From: Bacillus pumilus
GTDB taxonomy: Bacteria > Bacillota > Bacilli > Bacillales > Bacillaceae
Assembly: GCF_038738535.1 (NCBI RefSeq)
Contig: NZ_CP046128.1
Span: 372,001-436,000, forward strand
Direction of reading: 5' to 3'
DNA: 64,000 nucleotides
A program made the translations under genes and the position numbers. Below are positions 18,601-25,275 of this stretch, piece after piece. Each line of letters starts with the position of its first letter. Within the stretch, counting starts at the first letter, position 1. The notes beneath the pieces were generated by a model that saw nothing but the letters and a program-made list of their open reading frames with translations, did no database searches and was not told the origin of the DNA.

Positions 18601-20885
18601 TCACTCAGTCTCATTTTGCAAGTCGTCTAGTAGACTTTACAGGTACAAAGATTAACATGGACAAGCCGTTATCAGAAACAGATGCAGTGTATCAAAGAGA
18701 ACAATCGATCATAGGGGAAGCCCAGCTGGCCTATGTCAACTACACATCAGGCTCAACAGGTACACCAAAAGGCGTGATGCTCCCTCATGCAGGAGTTGTC
18801 CGCCTGGTTAGAGAAACAAACTATATTGAACTAGGTCCAGATGACAAGATGCTTCAGCTCTCAAACTATGCTTTTGATGCCTTTACATTTGAATTATGGG
18901 GAATGCTGCTGAATGGCGGTCAGCTGATTCTGATCCCAAAATATGCCGCACTGAATATGGATGAATTATCACGGTTGATCAAAACGCATCAAGTGACAGC
19001 CAACTGTCTGCCAACCGCCTTATTCAATCGGCTGGTGGAGCACGATCCAAAAAGTGTAGCAGGCTACCGCACATTACTTGTTGGCGGAGAAGCGATGTCT
19101 AGTGAGCATGCACGAAAGGTACTCCCGCATATGGAGGGTGTGCTCATCAATGCTTACGGTCCAACAGAAAACACGACCTTAGCAGCAACACATCAAGTCA
19201 AGCACATGCCAGAGGGTGCAAGATCAGTTCCAATTGGTGTCCCGGTATCGAACTCAACTGTCGTCATACTAGATGAAGCGCTCAACCCAGTGCCAGCAGG
19301 CGTCAAAGGAGAAATCTATATCGGCGGAACAGGGCTGGCAAAAGGCTACCTTCATGATCCAGAGCGGACGCAGGAGCGTTTTATTGACAATCCATTTCCT
19401 GAACTAGAGGGAGACAAGCTGTATCGTTCAGGTGATCTTGGTACATGGCGCTCAGATGGCACCATTGAATATCTCGGCCGAAAAGACAACCTCGTGAAAA
19501 TTAGAGGCTACCGGATTGAATGTGGGGAAATTGAAACAGCTCTCCTCAAGCATCCGCAAGTAAAGGAATGTACAGTCATCGCCAAAACGTATGGCAGCTC
19601 TAAACGGCTGGCAGCCTACCTTGTCACAGACGGGGAGAATCCTGTTCCGGGCTGGAAAGCATTTTTGCAGGAAAGCCTGCCAGGCTACATGATTCCAAGT
19701 TACTTTATTGTAATGGACGAAATGCCAGTCACAACGAACGGAAAGGTTGATCAAAAAGCACTGCCAGAGCCGACAGAAACGATCTCTCTTTCCCAGGGGG
19801 ATGACAAACCAGTCACCGAAACGCAGGAACAAATTGTCACAGCTTTCAAGGAAGTGCTTGGTGTCAAACAAGTAGGCATGCATGACTCCTTCTTTGATTT
19901 AGGCGGCGATTCGATTATGAGTATCCAGGCTGTTGCCAAATTAAAAGAAAAGGGGATTCGTGTTGATCCAAAATGGATTTTCATGCATCCAGCACCTGCG
20001 CAGCTAGCCGCACATGTGGACGCAATTCCAGAGGCCGGGGAGCATGTCGAAAGGTCTCCGAAGGACTATGTGATTGAGCTGAAAAAAGGCGATCCAGCTG
20101 AACCGAGAATATTCTTTGCACCGCCTGCCGGTGGAACGGTCATGGGCTATATCGATGTTGCTAAGCTGATGACACATCAAGGCGCTGTTTATGCCATGCA
20201 GTCTCCTGGCTTATATGAGGATGAAGAACCGCAATTCCTTCATTACACAGAGCTTGTCACCATTTTTATTGAAGCCATTGAGACCTTCTATCGACCAGGC
20301 ATTGACTATCTAGCAGGGCATTCAATGGGCGGGCATCTTGCCTACGGAATGAATCAGCGGCTCTGCCATGCAGGAAAAGCGCCGAAAGGATTGATCATTT
20401 TAGATACGGTGCCAGTGCTAAGAGATGAGGCAGATCAGGCGCTCCATGCCGATATGAACGAAGAAGAAGTGAAAATGCTTGCGCTTGTCCTAGGAATGGG
20501 AAATCTCGTCGGCATCCAGCCAGAAGCATTACAAGGGCTGAGCTTCCAAGAAGTGAAACAGACAATACTCAAAGAGGCGGAAAAGGATGAAGTGGTTCAT
20601 CAATTTATGAATGATCAATATTTAGATAAATATTTGCAAATGCAAACGCATAATACGATCATGTCACAAGCCATTGAATTAGAAAAAGAACCATTCCCTG
20701 TGCCGTTTTATATTGTACAAAGCAGTGATCACGCCATCGATTTCCAGAAGAAGTTCTCAGACTGGGAGGCTTATACGAAAGGGTCGTGCTCGTATTATCA
20801 CATCAAAGGAGACCATGTCACCATGATGAAAAGGCCGCAGGCAGATGAACTGGCACGGATTCTTCAAACGATTATAAAGGGGTAA
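12690..20885 (+). CDS. Depsipeptide-type NRPS II: vestigial Asub-AL-KR-T-C-A-T-TE
   Basis: A 2731-aa protein. Approximate residues: a stretch like the C-terminal subdomain of an A domain, 10-105 (HIVRINGKRID, SGAIDTEAL); acyl-AMP ligase 190-757 (SSGSTG at about 362, PKTESGK); ketoreductase 770-1250 (GGLGGIG at about 1014, Tyr in GAYSAAN at about 1162); carrier (LGGHS, about 1354); condensation 1414-1847 (HHIISDA, last Gly replaced by Ala); adenylation 1875-2360, code DAFCVGATL plus Lys, probably a small aliphatic residue but unassigned; carrier (LGGDS, about 2403); thioesterase 2468-2731 (GHSMG at about 2543). Inference: it adds a second hydroxy acid and an L-amino acid, then releases the chain, possibly after oligomerising a tetradepsipeptide as cereulide and valinomycin synthetases do. 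It ends 6 nt before srfAD, so the whole block is very likely in the srfA transcript. Confidence 0.85.
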   Translation: MLVSRRKGHAANHIVRINGKRIDLKALEQVMMLHFPLKECVLIPKKNQEGSLSLVLFAQAKDPSLTREDLMKGPLHPYEVPAALVLLPSLPRAESGAIDTEALLSIDIIDEEGLRKIEERTKAIDGVEEAAALIESQTEKQMPYHLDDLFPNRQRAQGNVSISKDEAGETKQASAHEKPPALVYGGDVIKKPGTPVTLTEVLIRSAFMSPDRGVTYIKEGGRTLTQTYPELLTNAERVLSGLRKAGLTNGDQVLLQLKDHHDFITVFWGCILGGIIPTPVSVPPVYDEMNQGVNKLKGVFQLQNEPFIITKEASAEDIAGLRETFEAKEIPILTVETLLTCEPDEQHYEPEPDEPVLQLLSSGSTGVPKCIRHNHQSILSRIISFEQTNGFTHEDVSLNWMPLDHVGGIVMFHVHDVYLGCQQISPSIDQFIERPMVWLDWVETYGVTRTWAPNFAFAMMNEYEDDIRKGSWDLSTLTYIMNAAEAVVPKVTQRFMHIMGQHRLSRHAMVPAYGMSETSSAIVQSKKFMRHDDQDGQLTIDQTSLTGEIQYVTQDHPHKMTFTEVGVPIPSVWIRIVDEHHHVLPEDQVGRLQVKSPTIMMGYDQNEEANQEVFAENGWFHTGDLGFIHEGRLVLTGREKDIIVINGANYLNYEIEAVVEEVDGVEVTFAAAYGIYNPESSNDTLAVFFVSQKDSIEEQITMIQQIREAIIRKIGIEPDHIIPVKKDQFPKTESGKIQRAQLGAALKEGVFRDIERALDLASENEQTLPDWFFKRTWAKEHIGPSQPSADHVLVFEDEKGLYQSLYAQFEQRNQPYVSVKKGREFLRLSKGMYQMNPRIKGDYVRLAAALEADELKTGQVLHLWNVTDKEAIVEPAQFKEMHASTNQSILYLYQAWRQENKEPVRLVVVTKGGQFVSPEEDLHVEKTSLAGLLKTIPQEWEGAEVSHIDIEAERVEQDAKHIAEELSAIHIKAEVSYRNGHRFVPKLEKVNMMKAPQTEGFLEYEGLYLLTGGLGGIGFELSKQMLQFGLKLVLIGRTSLEDSLEKKEAFSQLKGLGDVIYVQADVTNLADVERAIYKAEKHFGQSIRGVLHLAGAGNVSEHFQHADKYALAHTSEEDFTKELSGKADGAFVLQEAFKHDPAVPLVFFGSVNGFFGGTTFGAYSAANSFLDGLAHALTFQEGRRAISLNFSMWDNLGLSKGHTGAALTVRKGFQLVGKKQGLHSLCLGARLNEAHLFIGLDGANPEIAEYLQPAPIPTFEKKLFYTVQSGKEVHVEDIAGVTKGDWDIQQVQEIPKKQDGSIDHEALKLNHHKNGQPLEKQLPETKTEQILAAIWEDILDVDRVYKEDQFFDLGGHSLKATQTISRINHECSIKAPLKILFESKHLAHLAQMVDDIKGAPAVQEAKIPKLEKRTSYELSHAQKRIWFLSTLEKSHHYNILGAWKLTGQLHIQALTKAIGLLTKRHEALRATFKSLGGKPVQLIREDLPPSVTVANFSLFNEKTRTRRLKQLIQQEANRVYDLERGPLSQWTIVDMGNEEFYLLCAQHHIISDAWSLSLLIQELEVAYDGLLSDESPQLPALEIEWTDYVHWENEQLTHHQADQTYWLDTLQGELPVLELPFDRPRSPVQTFNGATEQIVLEEPLIRRLQALSKQQGTTLFMTMLSAYYVLLHKLSGQTDIIIGSPIAGRDAKQSEKLVGMFVNTLALRQDISTADTFADVMENVKEMTLKAFEHQRYPFDKLVDDLSLDRDLSRSPIFQVAMGYVTDSLNVNLKGLTSEHVMVHHTVSKFDLTLHVFEQGDQLSIHVEYNTDLFDQETIHRYMNYYLHLLDGMTAQPERTFSDYCLMDKAEQAAMIIGKNQTATSYPKRTLQELFEEQVQRDPHRIALSYLEEHMTYQELDEKATQLAAYLQSKGVGPGSLVPMLFDRSFDMIVSVLGIVKSGAAYVPMSPEYPDARIRLIVRDTQSDVIITQSHFASRLVDFTGTKINMDKPLSETDAVYQREQSIIGEAQLAYVNYTSGSTGTPKGVMLPHAGVVRLVRETNYIELGPDDKMLQLSNYAFDAFTFELWGMLLNGGQLILIPKYAALNMDELSRLIKTHQVTANCLPTALFNRLVEHDPKSVAGYRTLLVGGEAMSSEHARKVLPHMEGVLINAYGPTENTTLAATHQVKHMPEGARSVPIGVPVSNSTVVILDEALNPVPAGVKGEIYIGGTGLAKGYLHDPERTQERFIDNPFPELEGDKLYRSGDLGTWRSDGTIEYLGRKDNLVKIRGYRIECGEIETALLKHPQVKECTVIAKTYGSSKRLAAYLVTDGENPVPGWKAFLQESLPGYMIPSYFIVMDEMPVTTNGKVDQKALPEPTETISLSQGDDKPVTETQEQIVTAFKEVLGVKQVGMHDSFFDLGGDSIMSIQAVAKLKEKGIRVDPKWIFMHPAPAQLAAHVDAIPEAGEHVERSPKDYVIELKKGDPAEPRIFFAPPAGGTVMGYIDVAKLMTHQGAVYAMQSPGLYEDEEPQFLHYTELVTIFIEAIETFYRPGIDYLAGHSMGGHLAYGMNQRLCHAGKAPKGLIILDTVPVLRDEADQALHADMNEEEVKMLALVLGMGNLVGIQPEALQGLSFQEVKQTILKEAEKDEVVHQFMNDQYLDKYLQMQTHNTIMSQAIELEKEPFPVPFYIVQSSDHAIDFQKKFSDWEAYTKGSCSYYHIKGDHVTMMKRPQADELARILQTIIKG

Positions 20886-20891
20886 GGACGT

Positions 20892-21632
20892 ATGAATCAG
20901 TTATTTAAAACCTTTGAAAAAAAATCAGACCTTATTCAGCTTATTTGTTTTCCTTTTGCAGGCGGTTATTCCGCCTCGTACCGCCCGCTCTTTGAACAGC
21001 TAAAAGGCTCTGCCGAAGTAACAGCAGCAGAGCCCCCAGGGCATGGAACCAATCTCATGCCGCTCGAAACGAGCATTGACCAATTGGCTGAGCTGTACAA
21101 AGAAGGGCTTACAGGCAACCTGAACCGCCCATTTATCCTGTTCGGACATTCCATGGGAGGACTTGTCGTGTATAGACTGACGCAGCTGCTAGAAAAGGAA
21201 GGGGTCTATCCTGCAGCAGTTGTGATCTCGGCCATTCAGCCGCCGCAAACAAAACGGCAGATCCTGACCCATTTATCCAATGAAGCATTTGTTCAGCATA
21301 TTGCCGAAATGGGCGGGATTCCAAAGGAATTATTAGAGAACAAACCAATGATGGATTACTTTACGCCGTCCTTACGTGCAGACTACCAGGCACTGGAAAC
21401 CTTCCAGCACAAAGATCAATCCGTCATCGAAACACCCGTTTATTTATTCAATGGAACACAAGATGAAAAATGCATGCAAGATGCAAACGGCTGGCTGCCA
21501 TGGGCAAAGACCATCAAACGCACCAATTTCGATGGAGGCCACATGTACATCAACACACACCTCGAGCACTTCGCAGAACAGATGAGACATGTGATTGACC
21601 TTGCAGCCAAACAACAATTGATAAAGAAATAA
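20892..21632 (+). CDS. srfAD: Type II thioesterase SrfAD
   Basis: A 246-aa alpha/beta hydrolase with GHSMG (Ser about 87), a late Asp (NGTQDEKC) and His (DGGHMY), the catalytic triad of type II thioesterases. These free carrier domains that were misprimed or misacylated. The opening (PFAGGYSAS, then EPPGHGTN) and SAIQPP are typical of SrfAD. It starts 6 nt after NRPS II, with the ribosome-binding purines inside the end of that gene. Normally it follows srfAC, so here it probably serves both the lipopeptide line and the inserted depsipeptide line. The cereulide cluster also has such an enzyme (CesT). Confidence 0.93.
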   Translation: MNQLFKTFEKKSDLIQLICFPFAGGYSASYRPLFEQLKGSAEVTAAEPPGHGTNLMPLETSIDQLAELYKEGLTGNLNRPFILFGHSMGGLVVYRLTQLLEKEGVYPAAVVISAIQPPQTKRQILTHLSNEAFVQHIAEMGGIPKELLENKPMMDYFTPSLRADYQALETFQHKDQSVIETPVYLFNGTQDEKCMQDANGWLPWAKTIKRTNFDGGHMYINTHLEHFAEQMRHVIDLAAKQQLIKK

Positions 21633-21633
21633 G

Positions 21634-21662
21634 AAAAAACGGCCCATATTGGGTCGTTTTTT
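21634..21662. terminator. Bidirectional terminator between srfAD and the bacteriocin operon
   Basis: AAAAAACGGCCC (21634-21645), a 5-nt loop and GGGTCGTTTTTT (21651-21662) form a strong stem with one G.T pair. A/T tracts on both sides let it serve the plus-strand srfA operon and the convergent minus-strand operon. Confidence 0.9.
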
Positions 21663-22200
21663 ACTGAGGAAGAATACTTGAAAACGCTGATATGGCCAAA
21701 GAAAATAAGAATAATAATACGAATGGGATGTAAAATTTATAACTTCTATTTTCTTGATTTTTCACGTAGGAATAGCACCATACACTAAATGAGACTATAA
21801 CAAAAATATTAATATTCCACAAAAATGGAATTGTGATCGTGTGTTCAGCATTAGGTACATTAAAGAGGTATAAAATAATGACAATCAAGTTACCTATTAA
21901 GATGAAATAGTAAGATAATACCCCTCTTTTAAATATACTTTTATAGGAATCTTTTATTCCAAAAATTATAAAGCTTAGAAAAATGATTAATGAAAAAAAT
22001 AAAACTTCTACTATAGGCTTGAATACTTCTCCAATAACAGCAAGAGAAATACCTATCCACTTACTAAATTCAATTATATCTTGATTTCCTTCAAGTTGCA
22101 GCTCAAGTAGATTTTTATTTATTTCATCCATTTTTAATATAGAAAGGATAAAAGCTATAATACCAGAGAGCATACATACTAATAAAATGTGTTTTTTCAT
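21661..22200 (-). CDS. Multi-spanning membrane protein at end of bacteriocin operon
   Basis: About 179 aa with roughly five hydrophobic segments and few charged residues. I do not recognise a family with certainty; the layout is somewhat Yip1-like. ATG 22200 follows AAAGGGTG at good spacing; a longer form from 22224 would overlap the upstream stop and lacks such a site. As the last gene of a circular-bacteriocin operon it may give immunity or help secretion, but only its position supports this. Codon use is strongly A/T-rich, like the rest of this operon and unlike srfAD. Confidence 0.75.
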   Translation of the reverse strand: MKKHILLVCMLSGIIAFILSILKMDEINKNLLELQLEGNQDIIEFSKWIGISLAVIGEVFKPIVEVLFFSLIIFLSFIIFGIKDSYKSIFKRGVLSYYFILIGNLIVIILYLFNVPNAEHTITIPFLWNINIFVIVSFSVWCYSYVKNQENRSYKFYIPFVLLFLFSLAISAFSSILPQ

Positions 22201-22220
22201 AATAACACCCTTTAACAATA

Positions 22221-22754
22221 TCAAATTTTTATGAAATAAAATTCAATAATAGAAGCAATAAATAAAAAGAAAACCCCGGTTATGAGCTGACTGAAATAGA
22301 TTTTCCCTTTTGTTTTAAAAGAGATTTTGTCTTTAGATAGTATATACCGCATAATTTGCCTTGATATATCAAATGAGACAAAATAAAAAAGAAACAACCC
22401 GACAATTTCCACCGGAGAGTGGAAAATAATATAGTATAGTGCTATGTCAATTCCGTATATATACGTATACGATATGAAAAATGCACCTAGGAAAAACCCA
22501 TTTAAAAAAATAATAATACTAGATAACAAGCCTAAACTAACTATTCCAGAAACTAATATAAGAAGTGACACAAAAAGGTTATTAAAGAAAATTTCTTGAT
22601 AGCTGTCAATATTTATGTTGTTTTTAAAATCAATACTATCTATAAATGTTGAAGCAAAAACACTTAAACTAAAACCTCCTAAAAAAAATATAATAAAAAC
22701 TAAAAAATTTTTAAGATAATTTTTCAAAAAATTTCTTTTCGAGTTGATCTTCAT
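22221..22754 (-). CDS. SpoIIM/DUF95-type membrane protein of the bacteriocin operon
   Basis: A 177-aa protein with about five membrane segments. The central GFFLGAFFISY and the later FHSPVEIVGLFLFYF resemble SpoIIM/DUF95 proteins. Members of this family are a hallmark of circular-bacteriocin loci (the C gene of AS-48, uberolysin, carnocyclin and amylocyclicin clusters), where they act with an ABC ATPase in export or maturation and contribute to immunity. ATG 22754 follows AGGAGTGA and lies inside the end of the ATPase gene, a 44-nt overlap that points to translational coupling. Confidence 0.8.
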   Translation of the reverse strand: MKINSKRNFLKNYLKNFLVFIIFFLGGFSLSVFASTFIDSIDFKNNINIDSYQEIFFNNLFVSLLILVSGIVSLGLLSSIIIFLNGFFLGAFFISYTYIYGIDIALYYIIFHSPVEIVGLFLFYFVSFDISRQIMRYILSKDKISFKTKGKIYFSQLITGVFFLFIASIIEFYFIKI

Positions 22755-23400
22755 GAAAAGTCACTCCTGAAGATTTTTTTTCTGAGTGAATAATAGTACC
22801 ATTATCAATAAAAAGGATTTCATCGCATAAGTCTGCTGCAAATTGAATGATATGAGTGGAGAGCAAAATGATTTTGTTGGCTTCTTTGAAATTTCTTAAA
22901 TGTTTCTTCATGTCAGCCATGTTTGTAGGATCCAAACCTGTAAATGGCTCATCTAATAAAATAATGTTTGGATTATGTAATATTGTTAGAATAAAGGACA
23001 TTCTTTGTCTCATTCCTCTTGAAAGAGAAGAGGAACGCCGATGTGTTTGCTCTTCTAATCCATAGTTACGCAACATCTCATTGATCTGGTCATTTTCTAA
23101 AGGTTGTTCTACAAGCATAGATTGATATTTTACCAATTCAAAACAAGTTAAGTTTTCAAATAGAGTTGGATCGTCTTCCATATATCCTATAGATGAGAAA
23201 TTTTGCTTGCTATGATTTATCAATATTTGGCCTTCATCAGGTTGTATTAATCCAGCTATCATTTCTAGAATAGTAGTTTTTCCAGCACCGTTTTTACCTA
23301 ATAAGCCAATTATTGAACCTTCTTTGAAATGCATCTCAGAAATCATAACTTTAAAGTTAGAATCTTTATATTCTTTAGTTAGATTATGAAGTGATAACAT
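22711..23400 (-). CDS. ABC transporter ATP-binding protein of the bacteriocin operon
   Basis: About 229 aa. Walker A is GLLGKNGAGKTT, the signature is SLSRGMRQR and Walker B is IILLDEPFTG with STHI as the H-loop. It is a single nucleotide-binding domain with no fused membrane domain, so it should pair with the neighbouring membrane proteins. ATG 23400 follows TGAGGG at 5 nt; the GTG at 23412 overlaps the previous stop and has no separate site. Circular-bacteriocin loci typically encode such an ATPase (the D gene) for export and self-protection. Confidence 0.88.
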   Translation of the reverse strand: MLSLHNLTKEYKDSNFKVMISEMHFKEGSIIGLLGKNGAGKTTILEMIAGLIQPDEGQILINHSKQNFSSIGYMEDDPTLFENLTCFELVKYQSMLVEQPLENDQINEMLRNYGLEEQTHRRSSSLSRGMRQRMSFILTILHNPNIILLDEPFTGLDPTNMADMKKHLRNFKEANKIILLSTHIIQFAADLCDEILFIDNGTIIHSEKKSSGVTFHEDQLEKKFFEKLS

Positions 23401-23408
23401 ACAATCCC

Positions 23409-24830
23409 TCACTCAAATAATGTTTTAAATGATTTGTAGTTTTTATTTATTGTTCTATCCCAAAATCTAATTATTAAAAATATAATAATAAGTGAACTAG
23501 TGACCATAACGATATTTGTTACAATAAAATATACTGTGCTATAGGATGAAATTACTGATAAAGCTAAAATGAAACCATAACAAATATTTAAAGTCAATTT
23601 ACTAAGGGAACTAGGAACTTGATAAACAAATTCCCACTTGAAATATGGAAATACGACAGTAGAACCTACAGTGCAAATAGCTACAAGTATACAGGTGTTT
23701 ACTAAAGTGATTATCACGTATACAGGCTCATCTAGTTTTATTGTGAAACTTGAAAAAATGGTGTATAAAATACAAAACAACAAATGTAGTATGATAGATA
23801 AAATAACCTTATTTTTGATTTTATTTTTAACTAAGTTAGGTAATTTTCGTTTTAAAGGGAGAATGGGACCGTCAATATCAAAAGAAACATACGGTTGTAT
23901 TGCATTTGATATAAAAATCATAGGAAAAATAACACTAAAAATAAATAAAAAATCATTTTCTATATTTAATGTTTCAAGTTGGTTCGTATTAACACCATAA
24001 AGAATTAAACCAAACAGTCCCCCGGATATTGTTAATATAAATAATAATACTGACCATTGAATAGGGGGATTTCTCATGAGGAGTGTAATTTCATAAAACA
24101 ATATATGATTAAATTTTCTAGATGTCCCTTTTTGTTCTTTCGCTTTTTTCTGGAAATGGAAAATTGGCACATTACGAACGTTTCTTCTCCAATAAATCAC
24201 TAAAAGTATACTAATGAATGTGAAGGCTAAAATAATATATATTGAATAACTAGATAAAGAACTTTTTAATAAATTGAATTTGAATACAGTGAATACCCAA
24301 AGTGCAATGAGACCTGTAGTTATATATCCAATAGTTGATGAAATTGCGAAAAATTTGGTGTTTGAAAGTAGTAACAATACATGCAATCTAAGTAGGTAAC
24401 CTAAGATGAAAGAAGTGATGGCCAGAGCTGCTAGTGTTAAAGATCCTTGAAACCCATGTATACTTAAATTTGTTAAGTAAGAACCTAGAATGAAGAATAA
24501 TAATCCAACCATAATACTAAAAAACTTACTCATATCTTTACCGAAAATATATTGATCTAGCTGGAGTTTTAAAATAGCCATCTGTTTTTTATCTGAAGAG
24601 AAAAGTATCCTCATTAAACTCTTATCAATATTTACTGTGAACATTAATATAAACAACGATAGATAGATTATTGATAAATTTTTAACTAAGTAAGTAGTTA
24701 ATACACCTAGTAATAGGGGAGTAATTATGTATAAGAAAGAAAAAAATACAAAAATGAGAGCATTATTACGTTGATGTCTTCTTAAATCATTGATTAACAA
24801 GATTTTTGTGTATATTAAATATTTATGCAT
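23409..24830 (-). CDS. Large multi-spanning membrane protein (bacteriocin maturation/export candidate)
   Basis: A 473-aa protein with about 12 hydrophobic segments, a short basic N-terminus and a central basic loop (near FHFQKKAKEQKG). It looks like an ABC-2-type permease but I cannot name a family. Circular-bacteriocin operons usually carry one large membrane protein of about 450-560 aa next to the precursor (the B gene), thought to take part in cyclisation or secretion; this gene has the right place and size. Its stop is adjacent to the ATPase start. A hairpin separates it from the precursor gene. Confidence 0.75.
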   Translation of the reverse strand: MHKYLIYTKILLINDLRRHQRNNALIFVFFSFLYIITPLLLGVLTTYLVKNLSIIYLSLFILMFTVNIDKSLMRILFSSDKKQMAILKLQLDQYIFGKDMSKFFSIMVGLLFFILGSYLTNLSIHGFQGSLTLAALAITSFILGYLLRLHVLLLLSNTKFFAISSTIGYITTGLIALWVFTVFKFNLLKSSLSSYSIYIILAFTFISILLVIYWRRNVRNVPIFHFQKKAKEQKGTSRKFNHILFYEITLLMRNPPIQWSVLLFILTISGGLFGLILYGVNTNQLETLNIENDFLFIFSVIFPMIFISNAIQPYVSFDIDGPILPLKRKLPNLVKNKIKNKVILSIILHLLFCILYTIFSSFTIKLDEPVYVIITLVNTCILVAICTVGSTVVFPYFKWEFVYQVPSSLSKLTLNICYGFILALSVISSYSTVYFIVTNIVMVTSSLIIIFLIIRFWDRTINKNYKSFKTLFE

Positions 24831-24849
24831 TTACAACACTTCCATTTTA

Positions 24850-24880
24850 AAGGTGTAAAGAGAAGGCGTTTACACCTTCT
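24850..24880 (-). terminator. Attenuator-like hairpin(s) between precursor and downstream genes
   Basis: AAGGTGTAAA (24850-24859) pairs with TTTACACCTT (24869-24878). An alternative stem uses AGAAGG (24861-24866) and CCTTCT (24875-24880); the two exclude each other. On the minus strand the stem is followed only by a weak TTTAAAA tract. Partial termination would give much more precursor mRNA than export-gene mRNA. Confidence 0.6.
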
Positions 24881-24897
24881 CTATAAAAATTCATTTT

Positions 24898-25197
24898 TTA
24901 GAAAGCAATAGCGTATTTAACCCCATATTTTCTAGCATAACTAATTACTAGAGAGGCAATAGCACCAAGTCCAAAAGTACCTAAGACAGCAGCAATAGCA
25001 CCAACTGTACCAGCAGCATTTAGAATTGCACTAATAGAAGTTAATGCCCAAGTAGGTATTTGAGGATAGTTTGCTGCTAGATTTGCAAAAGGTGTGACTG
25101 GTTCAAGAGTCAATAAAATCATAGTTGTTAAAGTTAAAGTGAAAATAAGACTCAAGCCTAGGATTGCGAACAATCTATTTTTTAAACCCATTTCCAT
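24898..25197 (-). CDS. Circular bacteriocin precursor (novel-looking, uberolysin/circularin type)
   Basis: A 99-aa hydrophobic peptide without Cys. A long leader (residues about 1-39) precedes a core rich in Ala, Gly, Ile, Leu and Val that ends in ARKYGVKYAIAF. Group I circular bacteriocins end similarly (enterocin NKR-5-3B in KKYGAKYAAAW), and the segment LAAN...IPTW...ILNAAGTV matches the start and second helix of that type. If cleavage is before Leu40, the ring has 60 residues, within the usual 58-70; cleavage before Leu31 would give 69. Head-to-tail closure would join Leu to the final Phe. ATG 25197 is chosen because GGGAGG lies 8 nt upstream; the GTG at 25206 is inside that site. It is not pumilarin, which is AS-48-like and ends in AVIAW. 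Asn-Tyr-Pro-Gln in helix 1 is unusual. Confidence 0.82.
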   Translation of the reverse strand: MEMGLKNRLFAILGLSLIFTLTLTTMILLTLEPVTPFANLAANYPQIPTWALTSISAILNAAGTVGAIAAVLGTFGLGAIASLVISYARKYGVKYAIAF

Positions 25198-25217
25198 ATT
25201 TAACACCTCCCCCCTTG

Positions 25218-25244
25218 ATTATATACCCATATTATACATAAAAA
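25218..25244 (-). promoter_or_regulatory. Probable promoter -10 elements of the bacteriocin operon
   Basis: On the minus strand two TATAAT hexamers lie 20-50 nt before the precursor ATG, at about 25234-25239 and 25219-25224. Neither has a clear -35 box, which suggests a weak or activated promoter. The strong GGGGGGAGG site follows. Confidence 0.5.
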
Positions 25245-25275
25245 GGATTTTAGATAAATAGGTTTTTTATACTTT

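Noticed and set aside
2546..20885. Hybrid NRPS-PKS because of the KR domains
   Set aside because: No ketosynthase, acyltransferase or dehydratase motif is present; KR directly after an AMP ligase fits keto-acid reduction as in depsipeptide modules.
2546..20885. Many overlapping short ORFs on the opposite strand and in other frames
   Set aside because: They follow the composition of the NRPS genes, lack ribosome-binding sites and recognisable domains, and are shadows.
23638..24000. Plus-strand 120-codon ORF inside the bacteriocin membrane-protein gene
   Set aside because: It mirrors a long hydrophobic minus-strand gene in A+T-rich DNA and lacks a start signal.
22711..24830. Simple antibiotic-resistance ABC pair (LanFEG/BcrAB-like) unrelated to the small peptide
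   Set aside because: Gene overlap, shared A+T-rich composition, a common upstream promoter and the SpoIIM gene tie the transporter to the precursor; still not experimentally proven.
24898..25197. Lantibiotic, sactipeptide or linear class II bacteriocin
   Set aside because: The peptide has no Cys, no double-Gly leader and no lanthionine or radical-SAM enzyme nearby; the SpoIIM/DUF95 protein and C-terminal pattern fit circular bacteriocins.
24898..25197. Pumilarin
   Set aside because: Pumilarin is AS-48-like with a lysine-rich end finishing in AVIAW; this core ends in KYAIAF and resembles the uberolysin/enterocin NKR-5-3B side.
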